A stretch of DNA of 40,317 nucleotides from Acidobacteriota bacterium (GCA_025363775.1 JANYLG010000080.1:1-40317), one strand, 5' to 3'. Positions 19,697-27,984 are shown, counted from the stretch's first letter. The notes: generated by a model from the sequence alone, not told the origin. A program made the numbers and translations.

Positions 19697-19905
19697 TACT
19701 TGTGGCAGAGGCCTTTCCCCTGGGCGCGCGGTGAGCGACACGTGCGAGGACCTCGGAATCGACAAGGGCCTCGCTCCGGGTTTCAACGACTCGGTCCTTT
19801 GGAATCAATAACTTTTGGCGCGCGGAATGGCACACGTCACCGAGACATGGGCAGCCGGGCACATCGACGGACTTGCCGGGACCCGGCGCCCCGGCGATGA
19901 CCTCG
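19697..19905. other. intergenic between convergent qNOR and DUF1259 genes
   Basis: No gene is visible. GCCGGG (19875-19880) and CCCGGC (19890-19895) flank a 9-nt loop and could be a bidirectional terminator, but no T-run accompanies them on either strand. Confidence 0.4.
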
Positions 19906-20838
19906 CTAGTGCCGCATGCCCGACGGTTTCTTGCCCATAGCGTCGAGACCCGCCTTCAAGCCGGCGGCCACGCGTTCCGGCGTGTCGTGGGCCCAGAAAT
20001 GCATAAAGTACAGGTCCGGACTCCCGTCGATCATGTGGTTGTGAAGGGCGGTCACGTCGATGCCGTGCGCGCGGAGCGCGGAAATCACGGGGTTGACCTC
20101 GTCACCCATCAGCACGAAGTCGCCGGTCGATGCGACCTTTCCGGGCTCCGCCGCCTGGATGTTTACCGACGTGGCCATGCCCATCGCCGGAGGAAGCGTC
20201 ACGCCCATCATCGTGATCGGCTCCGGCCGCGGCTTGGAGAGCCCCAGGACTCCACCCTTCACGGAGCCCTTCAGCCCAAGCGTTTGCTGGATCTGGTCGG
20301 CTCCGGGCAGGTCCTGGTTGGCAACAACCACTGCCGAATCGGTGAGCGGCGTGGCGGTCAGCGCGAGCGCCGCCTCGAGCGATGAGGCCAGGCGGGCTGC
20401 GGGGCCACGGCCCCAGAAATGGACGTACATGAGGCGCGGAGTCTCACCGAGCAGATGGTTGTGGATGGCGGTCACCTCGATGTGTTCCGCCCGCAACTTC
20501 CCGACGACAGGGTTCACCTCGGTCTCGGTGAGCGCCAAGTCCCCGTGGGTGACGGCCTCGGCATCGACCGCTTTGAAGGCCGCCCAGCCGGTCAGCGCCA
20601 GGCCCGGCTTGATCGCGACGCCGTCCACCGTGACGTGGAGGTCTGTTCGCGGGAAAGAGACCTTGTAGACGTCGCCGCTCAACTGGCCTGCCTTGCCGAT
20701 CGCCCGGTCGATCGCCGCGGTGTCGAGTGAAGCCGCCTGCGCGCCGCTGCTCCGGGGTGCCGCGACGACCAACGCCGCGGCGGCCAGCAGCACGGACGCC
20801 GCCGAAAGAGCCATCTGAAGTGGGGGCTTGCCTGTCAT
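19906..20838 (-). CDS. secreted DUF1259 (LppY/LpqO-like) protein, two internal repeats
   Basis: 310 aa. ATG with AAGGA 9 nt upstream and a signal peptide (MALSAASVLLAAAALVVAAP, cleavage near GAQA). The mature part contains two homologous DUF1259 units: one ends in EVTAIHNHLLGETPRLMYVH and FWGRG, the other in DVTALHNHMIDGSPDLYFMH and FWAHD. The paired HNH and HFW motifs suggest a metal or small-ligand site, but no function is established. It starts 3 nt after the chrB stop, with its Shine-Dalgarno inside the chrB end, so it is the second gene of that operon. DUF1259 next to chrB recurs in chromate-type clusters, as far as I know the family context. Confidence 0.88.
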   Translation of the reverse strand: MTGKPPLQMALSAASVLLAAAALVVAAPRSSGAQAASLDTAAIDRAIGKAGQLSGDVYKVSFPRTDLHVTVDGVAIKPGLALTGWAAFKAVDAEAVTHGDLALTETEVNPVVGKLRAEHIEVTAIHNHLLGETPRLMYVHFWGRGPAARLASSLEAALALTATPLTDSAVVVANQDLPGADQIQQTLGLKGSVKGGVLGLSKPRPEPITMMGVTLPPAMGMATSVNIQAAEPGKVASTGDFVLMGDEVNPVISALRAHGIDVTALHNHMIDGSPDLYFMHFWAHDTPERVAAGLKAGLDAMGKKPSGMRH

Positions 20839-20841
20839 ATG

Positions 20842-21948
20842 CTATCGTCCTTTCTGGGTGCGCCTGGCCGGGCGCCGAATCTGTTTTTTCACACCGGCCG
20901 ACGCCAGCACGCTGGCGGATGACCGATAGAGGGCCTCGAAGACGACGATGCCGTGTTCGAGTAGTTCCTCGTCTCGTGGAAACACCTGCCGCATGCCATC
21001 AATCAGCCGACCCACCGTGGCGGTCTCCGGTAGGTTGTACCGGCTCTCCTTGAGATCCAGGTCGTGTACGAGGCGACCGAGTTGGGCGACCGCCTGGTCG
21101 GTGATGCCGAATCGCTCGGACAAGACCTCAAAGGTGCACCGATCGCCGTGGTGGCTGAACTCGACGCCGTACATGTCGAAGGGGACGGCCTTCGACGAGG
21201 CGGGTGGCCTGTCACCAAATAGAAAGCGGGCCGCAGGATCGATGAATCGCCGGATGAGCCAGGCCGATCCCGATCGATCGATCCCGGGGCGTGGGCGAGT
21301 CAGCCAGATCTTTCCGCGATAATTCTCCGACCGAAGGACAGTGCCTGGTCCGGATGGTTCACGGGACTCGGTCACAGGTCCGACAACCAGGCGCTCGAGC
21401 ACGACAATCGCCTCGTGAGCCTCCTCTCGGCCACTCGCTCCGAAGAAGTCGGTCGCAGCCACCTGCGCAAACCTGTCGCGCACCTGCCGCACGGCCCGCT
21501 GCAGGCGACGCAGATCGGTCCCCCTCATGGCGCCCGCCTGGGCCGAGTTCCGCGTCAGAACCCGCACGTCCTCTCCGATGGCCTCGAAGAGACGCTCGCG
21601 GTCCGCGCGAAACGCTGCGACGATGTCGTCGTGCGCGAGCGAGTCGATCGTGTCGGCGGCAAACACGGTGGCCTCACCCCTGTTCGCGAGGATCTCCGCC
21701 TTCATCCACTCGAAGTCCTCGCGCGCCTGCGGTGAGTTGGGCAGGGCGTAGACGGCGTTCCGTATGGCCACCGCCCCGAGCTGCTGGAGCCGGCGCCAGG
21801 TCTGTACGCGCGCCTTCGACGGGCTCGTCGGGAGCTGGTGAACAAGGAGCAACCACTGGCCGGCCTTCCCGGCGCCGCGGGCTGACGACCCGCCGCCTTT
21901 CCCGCTCGAGCTGGAACGACGCCTGGCATGCGATGTATCATCGACCAC
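20842..21948 (-). CDS. chrB: ChrB, chromate-resistance regulator/protein (both domains)
   Basis: 368 aa. Residues 1-30 are a Ser/Gly/Lys-rich tail. The ChrB N-terminal winged-helix region follows (WLLLVHQLPTSPSKARVQTW, RRLQQLGAVAIRNAVYALPN), a typical DNA-binding part of chromate-inducible ChrB. The C-terminal ChrB domain has the IDRSGSAWLIRRFIDPAARF motif, FSHHGDRCTFEVLSERF and DLKESRY. GTG start, placed 5 nt after a predicted -10, so the message may be leaderless. It is divergent from a gene encoding only the C-terminal domain. ChrB usually regulates the chromate exporter ChrA; here no ChrA is present and an MFS protein may take that place. Confidence 0.9.
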   Translation of the reverse strand: MVDDTSHARRRSSSSGKGGGSSARGAGKAGQWLLLVHQLPTSPSKARVQTWRRLQQLGAVAIRNAVYALPNSPQAREDFEWMKAEILANRGEATVFAADTIDSLAHDDIVAAFRADRERLFEAIGEDVRVLTRNSAQAGAMRGTDLRRLQRAVRQVRDRFAQVAATDFFGASGREEAHEAIVVLERLVVGPVTESREPSGPGTVLRSENYRGKIWLTRPRPGIDRSGSAWLIRRFIDPAARFLFGDRPPASSKAVPFDMYGVEFSHHGDRCTFEVLSERFGITDQAVAQLGRLVHDLDLKESRYNLPETATVGRLIDGMRQVFPRDEELLEHGIVVFEALYRSSASVLASAGVKKQIRRPARRTQKGR

Positions 21949-21953
21949 ATACC

Positions 21954-21983
21954 ATTAGTAACAAACATTACGGTGCGCGTCAA
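21954..21983 (-). promoter_or_regulatory. predicted chrB promoter
   Basis: On the minus strand TTGACG (21978-21983), an 18-bp spacer and ACTAAT (21954-21959, 4 of 6). The stretch is the most AT-rich of the 127-bp divergent region. The GTG start lies 5 nt beyond the -10, suggesting a leaderless transcript. Confidence 0.45.
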
Positions 21984-22075
21984 TCGAGAGCGGCCACCGC
22001 CGATCTGGCGCCCCAAGACAGGAGAGGCCGGGCCGGCTGAACGCGGAGGCCGCCAGCACACGTGGAGGCGACACC

Positions 22076-22513
22076 ATGAAGTGGATCACCCGATCGGATG
22101 TGCGCGTGGATCGCGTGGCGTGTCCCTGGCTGATCAGACGATTCATCGATCCGGAGGCGGAGTTCCTCTTCGTCCCCGAATCCGACCTGCTGGCAAGGGC
22201 CCGTGAAACCGGCGCAACACCATTCGATGCGCCCCGGCTCGCTGAGGTCAGGCTGAACCATCGCGGCGACCGGTGCACCTTCGAGGCCTTCCTGGAGGAC
22301 TACCACTTGACCGACCCCGCACTCGAGCGCCTCAGCCTGATTGTCCGGGCGGCCGACATCAAGGGACAGGAGCACGTCGCGCTGGAAGGCCTCGGGCTTC
22401 GGGCGGTCGCCGTGGGGTTCGCGCTGACCGGCGTCACGGACAGCGAGCGGCTTGCCGGCCAGGAGCCCATGTACGACGCGCTCTACGCCTATGCGGCGCG
22501 CAGCGGTTCATGA
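22076..22513 (+). CDS. stand-alone ChrB C-terminal domain protein
   Basis: 145 aa. It corresponds only to the C-terminal half of ChrB: VRVDRVACPWLIRRFIDPEA, then LNHRGDRCTFEAFLEDY and AADIKGQE. It has no winged-helix region, so it cannot be the DNA-binding regulator. Cys16 in the ACPWLIRR motif replaces the Ser of the full-length ChrB encoded divergently (GSAWLIRR), so this copy may be the catalytic or metal-binding version. ATG with GGAGG 7 nt upstream. Its stop overlaps the MFS start by ATGA, so the two proteins are made together. Confidence 0.9.
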   Translation: MKWITRSDVRVDRVACPWLIRRFIDPEAEFLFVPESDLLARARETGATPFDAPRLAEVRLNHRGDRCTFEAFLEDYHLTDPALERLSLIVRAADIKGQEHVALEGLGLRAVAVGFALTGVTDSERLAGQEPMYDALYAYAARSGS

Positions 22514-23778
22514 CCCGGCCCTCGCTTGGACGCACGGCCACGCTGATGTTCGGGGCCGCGTTCCTGCGGTCGCTCGGCGTCGGCCTGACCGGCGTCCTGC
22601 TGGGGCTGTACCTCTCGCACCTCCAGTTCTCGCCCGCAGAGGTCGGGGCGATGGTCGCGACCGGGCTCGCAGGCGTGGTCTGCGCCCAGTCCCTCGTAGC
22701 AATCGCCGGCGATCGCTTCGGCCGGCGCCGATCGCTTGTGACCCTGGCGCTTCTCACGGGAGCAGGCGGATTGGGCCTGGGGCTGGTCCCAACCGGCGCG
22801 ATGGTGTTCGTGGTGGCGTTTGTCGGCATGGTGAACGGGATGGGGCGGGATCGCGGAGCCGCGTCCGCGCTCGAACAGGCCATCCTCCCGGGCACCGTCC
22901 CTGACGACCAGCGCACCTGGCGGCTCGCGCAGTACAACGTGGTCCTCGACACCGGCCACGCGCTTGGTGCGCTGGGCGCGGTCTTGCCTCTGTTGCTCCG
23001 ACGGACCATCGACATCGGCCCGCTCGGCGCGTATCGCGTGACGTTTGTCGTCTACGGTGCACTGGGTTTCGTCGGCGCACTCCTGTACCTGGCCCTTCCA
23101 GCCGACATCGAGGTCGCGCGCGTGCCTTCCCCATCGGCCCCACCCGACGCGAGACTCGCGCCTGAATCGCGAGCGAGGATCACGAAACTCGCCGCCCTGC
23201 TGGGCCTCGACAGCCTTGGCGGGGGCTTCCTGAGTGGCTCCCTGCTCGCCTACTGGTTCTTCCGGAGGTACGGCCTGGCAGAGGACTCGCTGGCGGTCCT
23301 CTTCTTCGTCAGCCGTCTGCTGAACGCGGCGTCACATCTGGCCGCCGCGTGGATGGCGCGCCGAATCGGCCTGCTGAACACCATGGTCTTCACGCACATC
23401 CCGTCGAGCCTCTCGTTGCTGGCCGTTCCCTTCGCCCCGTCCCTGGGCTGGGCGTTGGCGTTGTTCCTGGTGCGCGAATCGCTGGCGGAGATGGACGTCC
23501 CGACGCGACAGTCGTACGTGGCCGCGATGGTGCGGCCCGAGGAACGGACGCGGGCGAGCGGAATCACGAACCTCGCCCGGAACGTCGGGTGGGCCGCCGG
23601 CCCGTCGCTCGCCGGCCTGTCGATGCAGCACGTGCTGCTCGCCTCTCCCCTGTTCCTCGGGGCGGCGATCAAGATTGTCTACGACGTCCTGCTCTACGCG
23701 TCGTTCCGGCACGTCGCGCCGCCCGAGGAACGGGCGGCACCTCTGATCCGCTCGAGGCGAGTCCCGAAGGCGTATTGA
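22510..23778 (+). CDS. MFS transporter of the chromate-type cluster
   Basis: 422 aa, 12 predicted helices. It shows MFS signatures: LQFSPAEVGAMVATGLAG in the first helices, the loop-2 motif GDRFGRRRSL, and a second-half counterpart with AWMARRIGLLN. The ATG start is fixed by the 4-nt overlap with the ChrB-domain gene. Position suggests it exports what the ChrB proteins respond to (chromate or a related oxyanion or oxidised product), in place of ChrA; that is inference. Its stop TGA shares an A with an ATG (TGATG) that opens only an 18-codon frame, which I do not count as a gene. Confidence 0.9.
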   Translation: MTRPSLGRTATLMFGAAFLRSLGVGLTGVLLGLYLSHLQFSPAEVGAMVATGLAGVVCAQSLVAIAGDRFGRRRSLVTLALLTGAGGLGLGLVPTGAMVFVVAFVGMVNGMGRDRGAASALEQAILPGTVPDDQRTWRLAQYNVVLDTGHALGALGAVLPLLLRRTIDIGPLGAYRVTFVVYGALGFVGALLYLALPADIEVARVPSPSAPPDARLAPESRARITKLAALLGLDSLGGGFLSGSLLAYWFFRRYGLAEDSLAVLFFVSRLLNAASHLAAAWMARRIGLLNTMVFTHIPSSLSLLAVPFAPSLGWALALFLVRESLAEMDVPTRQSYVAAMVRPEERTRASGITNLARNVGWAAGPSLAGLSMQHVLLASPLFLGAAIKIVYDVLLYASFRHVAPPEERAAPLIRSRRVPKAY

Positions 23779-23940
23779 TGTCGAACGACACCGGCGACTC
23801 CCGATCGGCCGAGCCGCCGGGTCATCTGTCATAGCAGGTGGCGCCGGGCCTTCACGCGGGCCGGTCGTTGTCGGCGAAGCCACCGTCGAGCGAGACGATT
23901 CTCTCCGTGTGCTGGGGATGGACCCCATGCGCGCGCGCCC
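23779..23940. other. intergenic, no gene seen
   Basis: It separates the MFS gene from a degraded coding stretch. No promoter, terminator or family signature is convincing. Confidence 0.4.
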
Positions 23941-24200
23941 ATGTGGTCACACGCGAGGGACACGGCATCGGATTTCGACGAACAGCCGCAAGACCCCTAC
24001 GCGCCCAGTGAGGAATCGGGCGATTCCCGCTACGATGAGGGGCACCGCTTCGTCGCCAGCGCGTTGTTCAACCTGCCGATCGGGGACGAAGACGACCTGC
24101 CCCCCGGAAGCGCCGCGCCAGGCGCCTTCCATCGACCGCGACCCTGGACCTGCGCCTGCTCAAATACTTCAAGGTGAAACCGCACGGGAAGCTCGATCTG
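23941..24200 (+). pseudogene. TonB-dependent receptor (Oar-like) remnant
   Basis: Two pieces in different frames. Piece 1 (23941 to about 24118) reads MWSHARDTASDFDEQPQDPY, then YDEGHRFVASALFNLPIGDE and DDLPPG, a pattern typical of the last third of acidobacterial carboxypeptidase-regulatory/TonB receptor barrels. Piece 2 (24141-24200) reads TLDLRLLKYFKVKPHGKLDL, the segment that normally precedes the final strands of the same family. Between them a frameshift and a loss of probably more than 100 codons are needed. No plug domain or signal peptide exists here, so it is a dead fragment. Confidence 0.7.
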
Positions 24201-24275
24201 GGGACGATTCTCGTGGTCGAGGACGAGGCCAAGGTGGCTCAGGCTCTGCAGGAAGGGCGGCACGCCAAAGGGTGA
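24201..24275 (+). pseudogene. response-regulator N-terminus fragment
   Basis: Directly in frame with the receptor remnant the sequence reads TILVVEDEAKVAQALQEG and ends 6 codons later. This is the first strand and acidic pocket of an OmpR/CusR-type receiver domain (VVEDE); the rest of the gene is missing. The in-frame join of a barrel fragment to a receiver start marks a deletion junction near 24200. Confidence 0.65.
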
Positions 24276-24342
24276 GACGCGGTTTCGGATCATGCTGCCC
24301 CGCAGCTAGCCCGGAGGCTACGATAAGAGCGGAGGAAGATCG

Positions 24343-25014
24343 ATGAAGCGTGCAATCTCGTTCGTCATCGTATTTGTCGCGACCGCGGTCGTGGGGGCGC
24401 AGACCCAGACGGCCAAGACATTCACGTTCGATCAGGACACGGTCGGCGCGCCGCCGCACGGATTCTCGACAGCGCTCACAGGCCAGGGAAAGCCAGGCGT
24501 GTGGGTCGTCAGGAAGGACGCGCAGTCGCCGGACCGCGGCAACGTCCTCGCGCAAACGGACGCCGACCCGACGGACTCTCGGTTTCCCGTGTGCATCCTC
24601 GACGACCTGTCCGTCAAGGACCTCGACCTCAGCGTCCTGATCAAGCCTGTCACGGGTCGCGGGGACCAGGCGGCCGGCCTCGTCTGGCGGTATCAGGACG
24701 CCAACAACTACTACATCGTCCGCGCCAACGCCCTGGAGCACAATGTCGTGCTCTACAAGGTGCAGAATGGTCGCCGGACCGACTTGCCGCTGAGGGGGGC
24801 GGGCCGCACGTACGGCAAGAAGGTCACGGTGCCGTCCGGACAGTGGAGCACGCTGCGCGTAACAGCCGCCGGACCGCTGTTCACCGTCTATTTCAATGGC
24901 GAGAAGCTGTACGAGGTCGAGGACGCGACATTCCCTGGCGCCGGCAAGGTGGGCGTCTGGACGAAGGCGGACTCGGTCACGTATTTCGACAACCTGAGCA
25001 TCAGTCCCAAGTGA
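24343..25014 (+). CDS. secreted DUF1080/LamG-like protein
   Basis: 223 aa. ATG with GGAGG 7 nt upstream; signal peptide MKRAISFVIVFVATAVVGA. The mature protein is one jelly-roll-like domain: FTFDQDTVGAPPHGF, LSVLIKPVTGRGDQAAGLVW, RYQDANNYYIVRANALEHNV, LFTVYFNGEKLYEVED, and VGVWTKADSVTYFDNLSI. This is the concanavalin-like fold of DUF1080/3-keto-disaccharide-hydrolase-type and LamG proteins; the NYYxVR and GVWTKADSVTYFDNL motifs recur in stand-alone periplasmic members. No catalytic residues can be named. It stands alone between two decayed regions and looks intact. Confidence 0.85.
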   Translation: MKRAISFVIVFVATAVVGAQTQTAKTFTFDQDTVGAPPHGFSTALTGQGKPGVWVVRKDAQSPDRGNVLAQTDADPTDSRFPVCILDDLSVKDLDLSVLIKPVTGRGDQAAGLVWRYQDANNYYIVRANALEHNVVLYKVQNGRRTDLPLRGAGRTYGKKVTVPSGQWSTLRVTAAGPLFTVYFNGEKLYEVEDATFPGAGKVGVWTKADSVTYFDNLSISPK

Positions 25015-25124
25015 TGGATACGTGATGCGGCGCCGCGGCTGTGCCGGCCAGGCCCCAGTATTCAAGGCGCTGCTCGCATTTCTGAGGTCTGGCCCGTGGA
25101 TGGACGTCGTCGGTCGGGTCTTAT

Positions 25125-25259
25125 GTGGTTCCTGGCGCTGTGTCCTGGAATCCGGCCGCGTTGTTCACGCTCAGCCTCTCGGGCGAGCAGAACTTCGGTC
25201 GGCTGAAGGAAGGCGACCTCTCGACCACACTGATCGACACGCGGGTACAGGGGTCGCTG
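25125..25259 (+). pseudogene. outer-membrane barrel fragment, DUF5916-like
   Basis: In one frame the sequence reads VSWNPAALFTLSLSGEQNFG, RLKEGDLSTTLIDTRVQGSL and then turns into non-coding-looking sequence. The pattern SxxxNxGxLxEGDxxTxLxxxR occurs near the C-terminus of DUF5916-type secreted proteins. It has no start and no upstream part. The preceding 110 bp hold nothing I recognise. Confidence 0.5.
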
Positions 25260-25271
25260 CGTGCGGGAACT

Positions 25272-27206
25272 CTACGGCTGGTCCCTTCCCAGGGCCCGCG
25301 ATGTCCGGCGGCGGGTCTCCAACAGCAGCAACCGCGCAGAGTTGAGTACGACGGCGACGGACCCGACGTTGTGCGCGAGCGCGCCAAGAATCGGCGTCAG
25401 GATTCCGACCGACGACAGCCCAAGCATCGCGGCGTTGAAGAGGAGACCGAACAGGAACAGGTTCTGGTTGATGGTGCGGGTCGTCGCCCTGGAGAGACGG
25501 AAGAGAAACGGCAGCCCGGACAGGTCGTTCCCCATGAGGACGACCGCCGCTGTCTCGAGCGCCACCGTGCTGTGGCGCGAACCGAGGCTCACGCCGACCG
25601 TCGCCACCGAGAGGGCAGGGCCGTCATTCGCGCCGTCTCCCACGTAGCACAGGCGCCGACCCTCCCGCTCCAGATTTCGCACTCGTTCGTATTTTTGGTC
25701 GGGGAGCATGTCCGCGGACACCCGATCGGGCTCCAACCCGACGCTCTCGGCCACGGCCAGTGCCACGGACCGAGCGTCACCGGTCAACATCTGAATGTCG
25801 CGGAGTCCCTCGGCCCGGAGCTGCTGAATCACTGCTCGCGCTTCCGGACGTAACTCGTCCTCGATCGAAAAGACGCCCTTCACAACGGTGCCGCACGCCA
25901 CGAACACGATGCAGAGCCCCTGCTGTCGCAACCGCTCGGCTTGCGGCTCGAGCTCACCGAGGCTGACAGCGTGCCGGGTCATGAACCTGGCATTCCCGAT
26001 ACGCCAGGCCTGATTCGCCTGATCGGTCCGCTCGGCGACCCCCAGCCCCGCTTCCCGCTGAATGGCAACGCCTTCGGCAACGGTGACACCCGCCGCTGCC
26101 GCCCGCCGCTGGATCGCCCGCGCCAACGGGTGATCGGCAGCGACCTCGAGGCGCGCTGCGGCGGCGAGCAGTTCGTCGCTCGATACGCCCGCGGCCGGAA
26201 CGACGTCCACCACCCGGCACTCGCCCTTGGTCAGCGTTCCTGTCTTGTCGAAGGCCAGCGCGGTGACAGCCGCACACCCCTCCACGTAGCGGCCCCCCTT
26301 GATCAGCAGCCCCTCTCGGGCTGCCCGACTGAGGGCTGCGACGATGGCGGTCGGCGTGGCAAGGACGAACGCGCAGGGGCACCCGACGATGAGCATCGTC
26401 ACGGCCCGGTATGGATCACCGGTGACGGCCCAGACGGCCCCGGCGAGCAACAGGACGCCAGGAGTGAACCACCGCGCGTACGACCCCGCGGCGCGCAGGA
26501 TGGGCGCGCGATGTCGTTCGGCATCGCGGATGAGCTGCAGCACCTTGCCGTGTGCGGTCTGATCGCCCGTTCGCTCCACCCGGACCTCGAGGGAACCACT
26601 GTGATTGATCGTCCCGCTCGAGACGGCATCTCCGGATGCCTTGTCCACTGGGGCGCTCTCTCCGGTCAGCAGCGATTCGTCGACCTGGCTCTCGCCGACC
26701 TCCACGGTCCCGTCCGCCGCGATGACGTCGCCGGGCCTGACGAGAATCCGCACGCCGACCGCGAGATCGCTCACCAGGACCTGCCGCACGCTTCCGTCGC
26801 CTTCCAGAACGAGCGCATGCCGCGGGCTGGCCGCGAATAGCGCCTCGAGATGCCTCCTCGCACGGGCGCTCACCAACTCCTCGATCAGCGAGCCGAGCAC
26901 CATGATGAACGCCACGATGGCGGCCGATGTCCACTCGCCGAGGACGAGAGACCCGATGATCGCCAGACTGACCAGTTCATCCACGTTCGACTGCAGCCGG
27001 GCGATCCCACGCGCCGCTCTCCAGACGATCGGAACGCCGGTCAGACACAAGGCCGCCAGCGACAGCACGCCAACGGCGGCGGGCGGGAGGCCCGTGTACT
27101 CCCCCACGACGGCCGTCACCACCAGCACTCCGGCCGCTGCCGTCGTGGCCATCTGCCGAAGCCCCATAGCTGCAACGGCCCCGGCGCCTGCGAAACGTCC
27201 GAGCAC
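25272..27206 (-). CDS. P1B-type heavy-metal-transporting ATPase
   Basis: 644 aa. Inner-membrane metal exporter: E1-E2 actuator (LTGES), a CPC metal site at residues 276-278 (VGCPCAFVLATPTAI), the phosphorylation site DKTGT at Asp320, an HP motif (ADHPLARA), and GDGANDGPAL. The last helices read NQNLFLFGLLFNAAM and LAHNVGSVAVVLNSARLL; HNxxS in the last helix differs from the Cu (MxxS) and Zn/Cd (DxG) consensus and resembles the CtpC-like branch, so the metal is uncertain. GTG at 27206 is chosen for the AAGGGGA just upstream; further upstream the frame is not protein-like. No N-terminal HMA or His-rich metal-binding domain is present. Confidence 0.88.
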   Translation of the reverse strand: MLGRFAGAGAVAAMGLRQMATTAAAGVLVVTAVVGEYTGLPPAAVGVLSLAALCLTGVPIVWRAARGIARLQSNVDELVSLAIIGSLVLGEWTSAAIVAFIMVLGSLIEELVSARARRHLEALFAASPRHALVLEGDGSVRQVLVSDLAVGVRILVRPGDVIAADGTVEVGESQVDESLLTGESAPVDKASGDAVSSGTINHSGSLEVRVERTGDQTAHGKVLQLIRDAERHRAPILRAAGSYARWFTPGVLLLAGAVWAVTGDPYRAVTMLIVGCPCAFVLATPTAIVAALSRAAREGLLIKGGRYVEGCAAVTALAFDKTGTLTKGECRVVDVVPAAGVSSDELLAAAARLEVAADHPLARAIQRRAAAAGVTVAEGVAIQREAGLGVAERTDQANQAWRIGNARFMTRHAVSLGELEPQAERLRQQGLCIVFVACGTVVKGVFSIEDELRPEARAVIQQLRAEGLRDIQMLTGDARSVALAVAESVGLEPDRVSADMLPDQKYERVRNLEREGRRLCYVGDGANDGPALSVATVGVSLGSRHSTVALETAAVVLMGNDLSGLPFLFRLSRATTRTINQNLFLFGLLFNAAMLGLSSVGILTPILGALAHNVGSVAVVLNSARLLLLETRRRTSRALGRDQP

Positions 27207-27431
27207 GTGTCCCCTTTCGGACAGCCGTCCTGAATGCGAAGCGTCCGCCCCGACGACGCGGATCAGGCGACCCGCGAGCGTCCCGAACGACGGTTTCCGG
27301 TCCGCTTGGTGTGTACTAAACGTGAGGCGTTCCTGCCGACCGGGGAGGCCCTGGCGCGCCCTGCCGTCCAAGTCGAACCCGTTCTCGCTCCCCGTCGCCA
27401 GAGGAGACTGCCCCGTGTGGATCGTACGCCT

Positions 27432-27881
27432 CGCCGCGCAGCAGCGCATCGCTCAACGCGTCGAGCTGCCGCCCGGCTACTACTTGAGTTGGGGCGGACA
27501 GTTCGAGAACCAGCAACAGGCGATGCGGCGACTCATGATTATTACTCGCGTCGTGGTGGGCTTGATCTTCCTGCTGCTGCTCTTGACCTTCGATTCGGTC
27601 TGGCTGGCGGGCCTCGTGCTCATCAACCTGCCCTTCGCCATGGTCGGCGGCGTCTTCGCGTTGTTCCTCTCCGGCCTCTACCTGTCGGTCCCCGCCTCGG
27701 TGGGCTTCATCGTCCTGTTCGGCGTGGCGGTCTTGAACGGCCTCGTCCTGATCTCGTACATCTCGGATCTTCGAGACAACGGCGCCAGCGTCACTGAGGC
27801 GGTACGGACCGGCTGCGAGGCGCGGCTTCGCCCGGTGCTGATGACCGCCAGCATCTCCATTCTCAGCTTGATACCAGGGTC
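27432..27881 (+). pseudogene. CzcA/CusA heavy-metal RND pump fragment
   Basis: About 150 codons of a roughly 1040-aa protein. It reads RVELPPGYYLSWGGQFENQQ, LLLLLTFDSVWLAGLVLINL, PASVGFIVLFGVAVLNGLVL and LRPVLMTASISILSLIP, the C-terminal-half helices of CzcA/CusA pumps. Upstream of 27430 the homology stops abruptly; downstream it is cut after LSLIP, where the family continues with a GPGSE-type loop, and the frame ends in unrelated residues. Both breakpoints lie next to the P1B ATPase and to the left tRNA-derived repeat, so a metal-resistance locus was probably cut by rearrangement here. Confidence 0.8.
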
Positions 27882-27947
27882 GAGGGCCCATCTAGGTCGA
27901 AGTGCGGCCCCGAATTAGGCACGCTGGGCGTTCGCTGCTGCGCAATT

Positions 27948-27971
27948 CGCGAAAACGCGCCTGTTTTCGCG
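27948..27971. promoter_or_regulatory. perfect 9-bp inverted repeat left of attachment repeat A
   Basis: CGCGAAAAC and GTTTTCGCG with a 6-nt loop. It includes TTCGCGAA, also present as ATTTCGCGAAAT (33667-33678) left of repeat C. It could be a recombination-accessory site or a terminator stem without a T-run. Confidence 0.45.
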
Positions 27972-27984
27972 CTCGCGGGTGCCT

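Noticed and set aside
17918-19786. 622-codon minus-strand frame opposite qNOR
   Set aside because: Charged low-complexity shadow; qNOR ligands are all intact on the plus strand.
19875-19895. Strong terminator between qNOR and the DUF1259 gene
   Set aside because: The stem is only 6 bp with a 9-nt loop and has no T-run; kept only as a note in the intergenic entry.
26605-27420. Plus-strand coding upstream of the CzcA fragment in the same open frame
   Set aside because: Ser/Thr/Arg-rich shadow of the P1B ATPase. CzcA similarity begins only near 27430.
27207-27449. N-terminal 81-residue extension of the P1B ATPase
   Set aside because: Composition is not protein-like and it overlaps the CzcA fragment; a GTG with AAGGGGA at 27206 is a better start.
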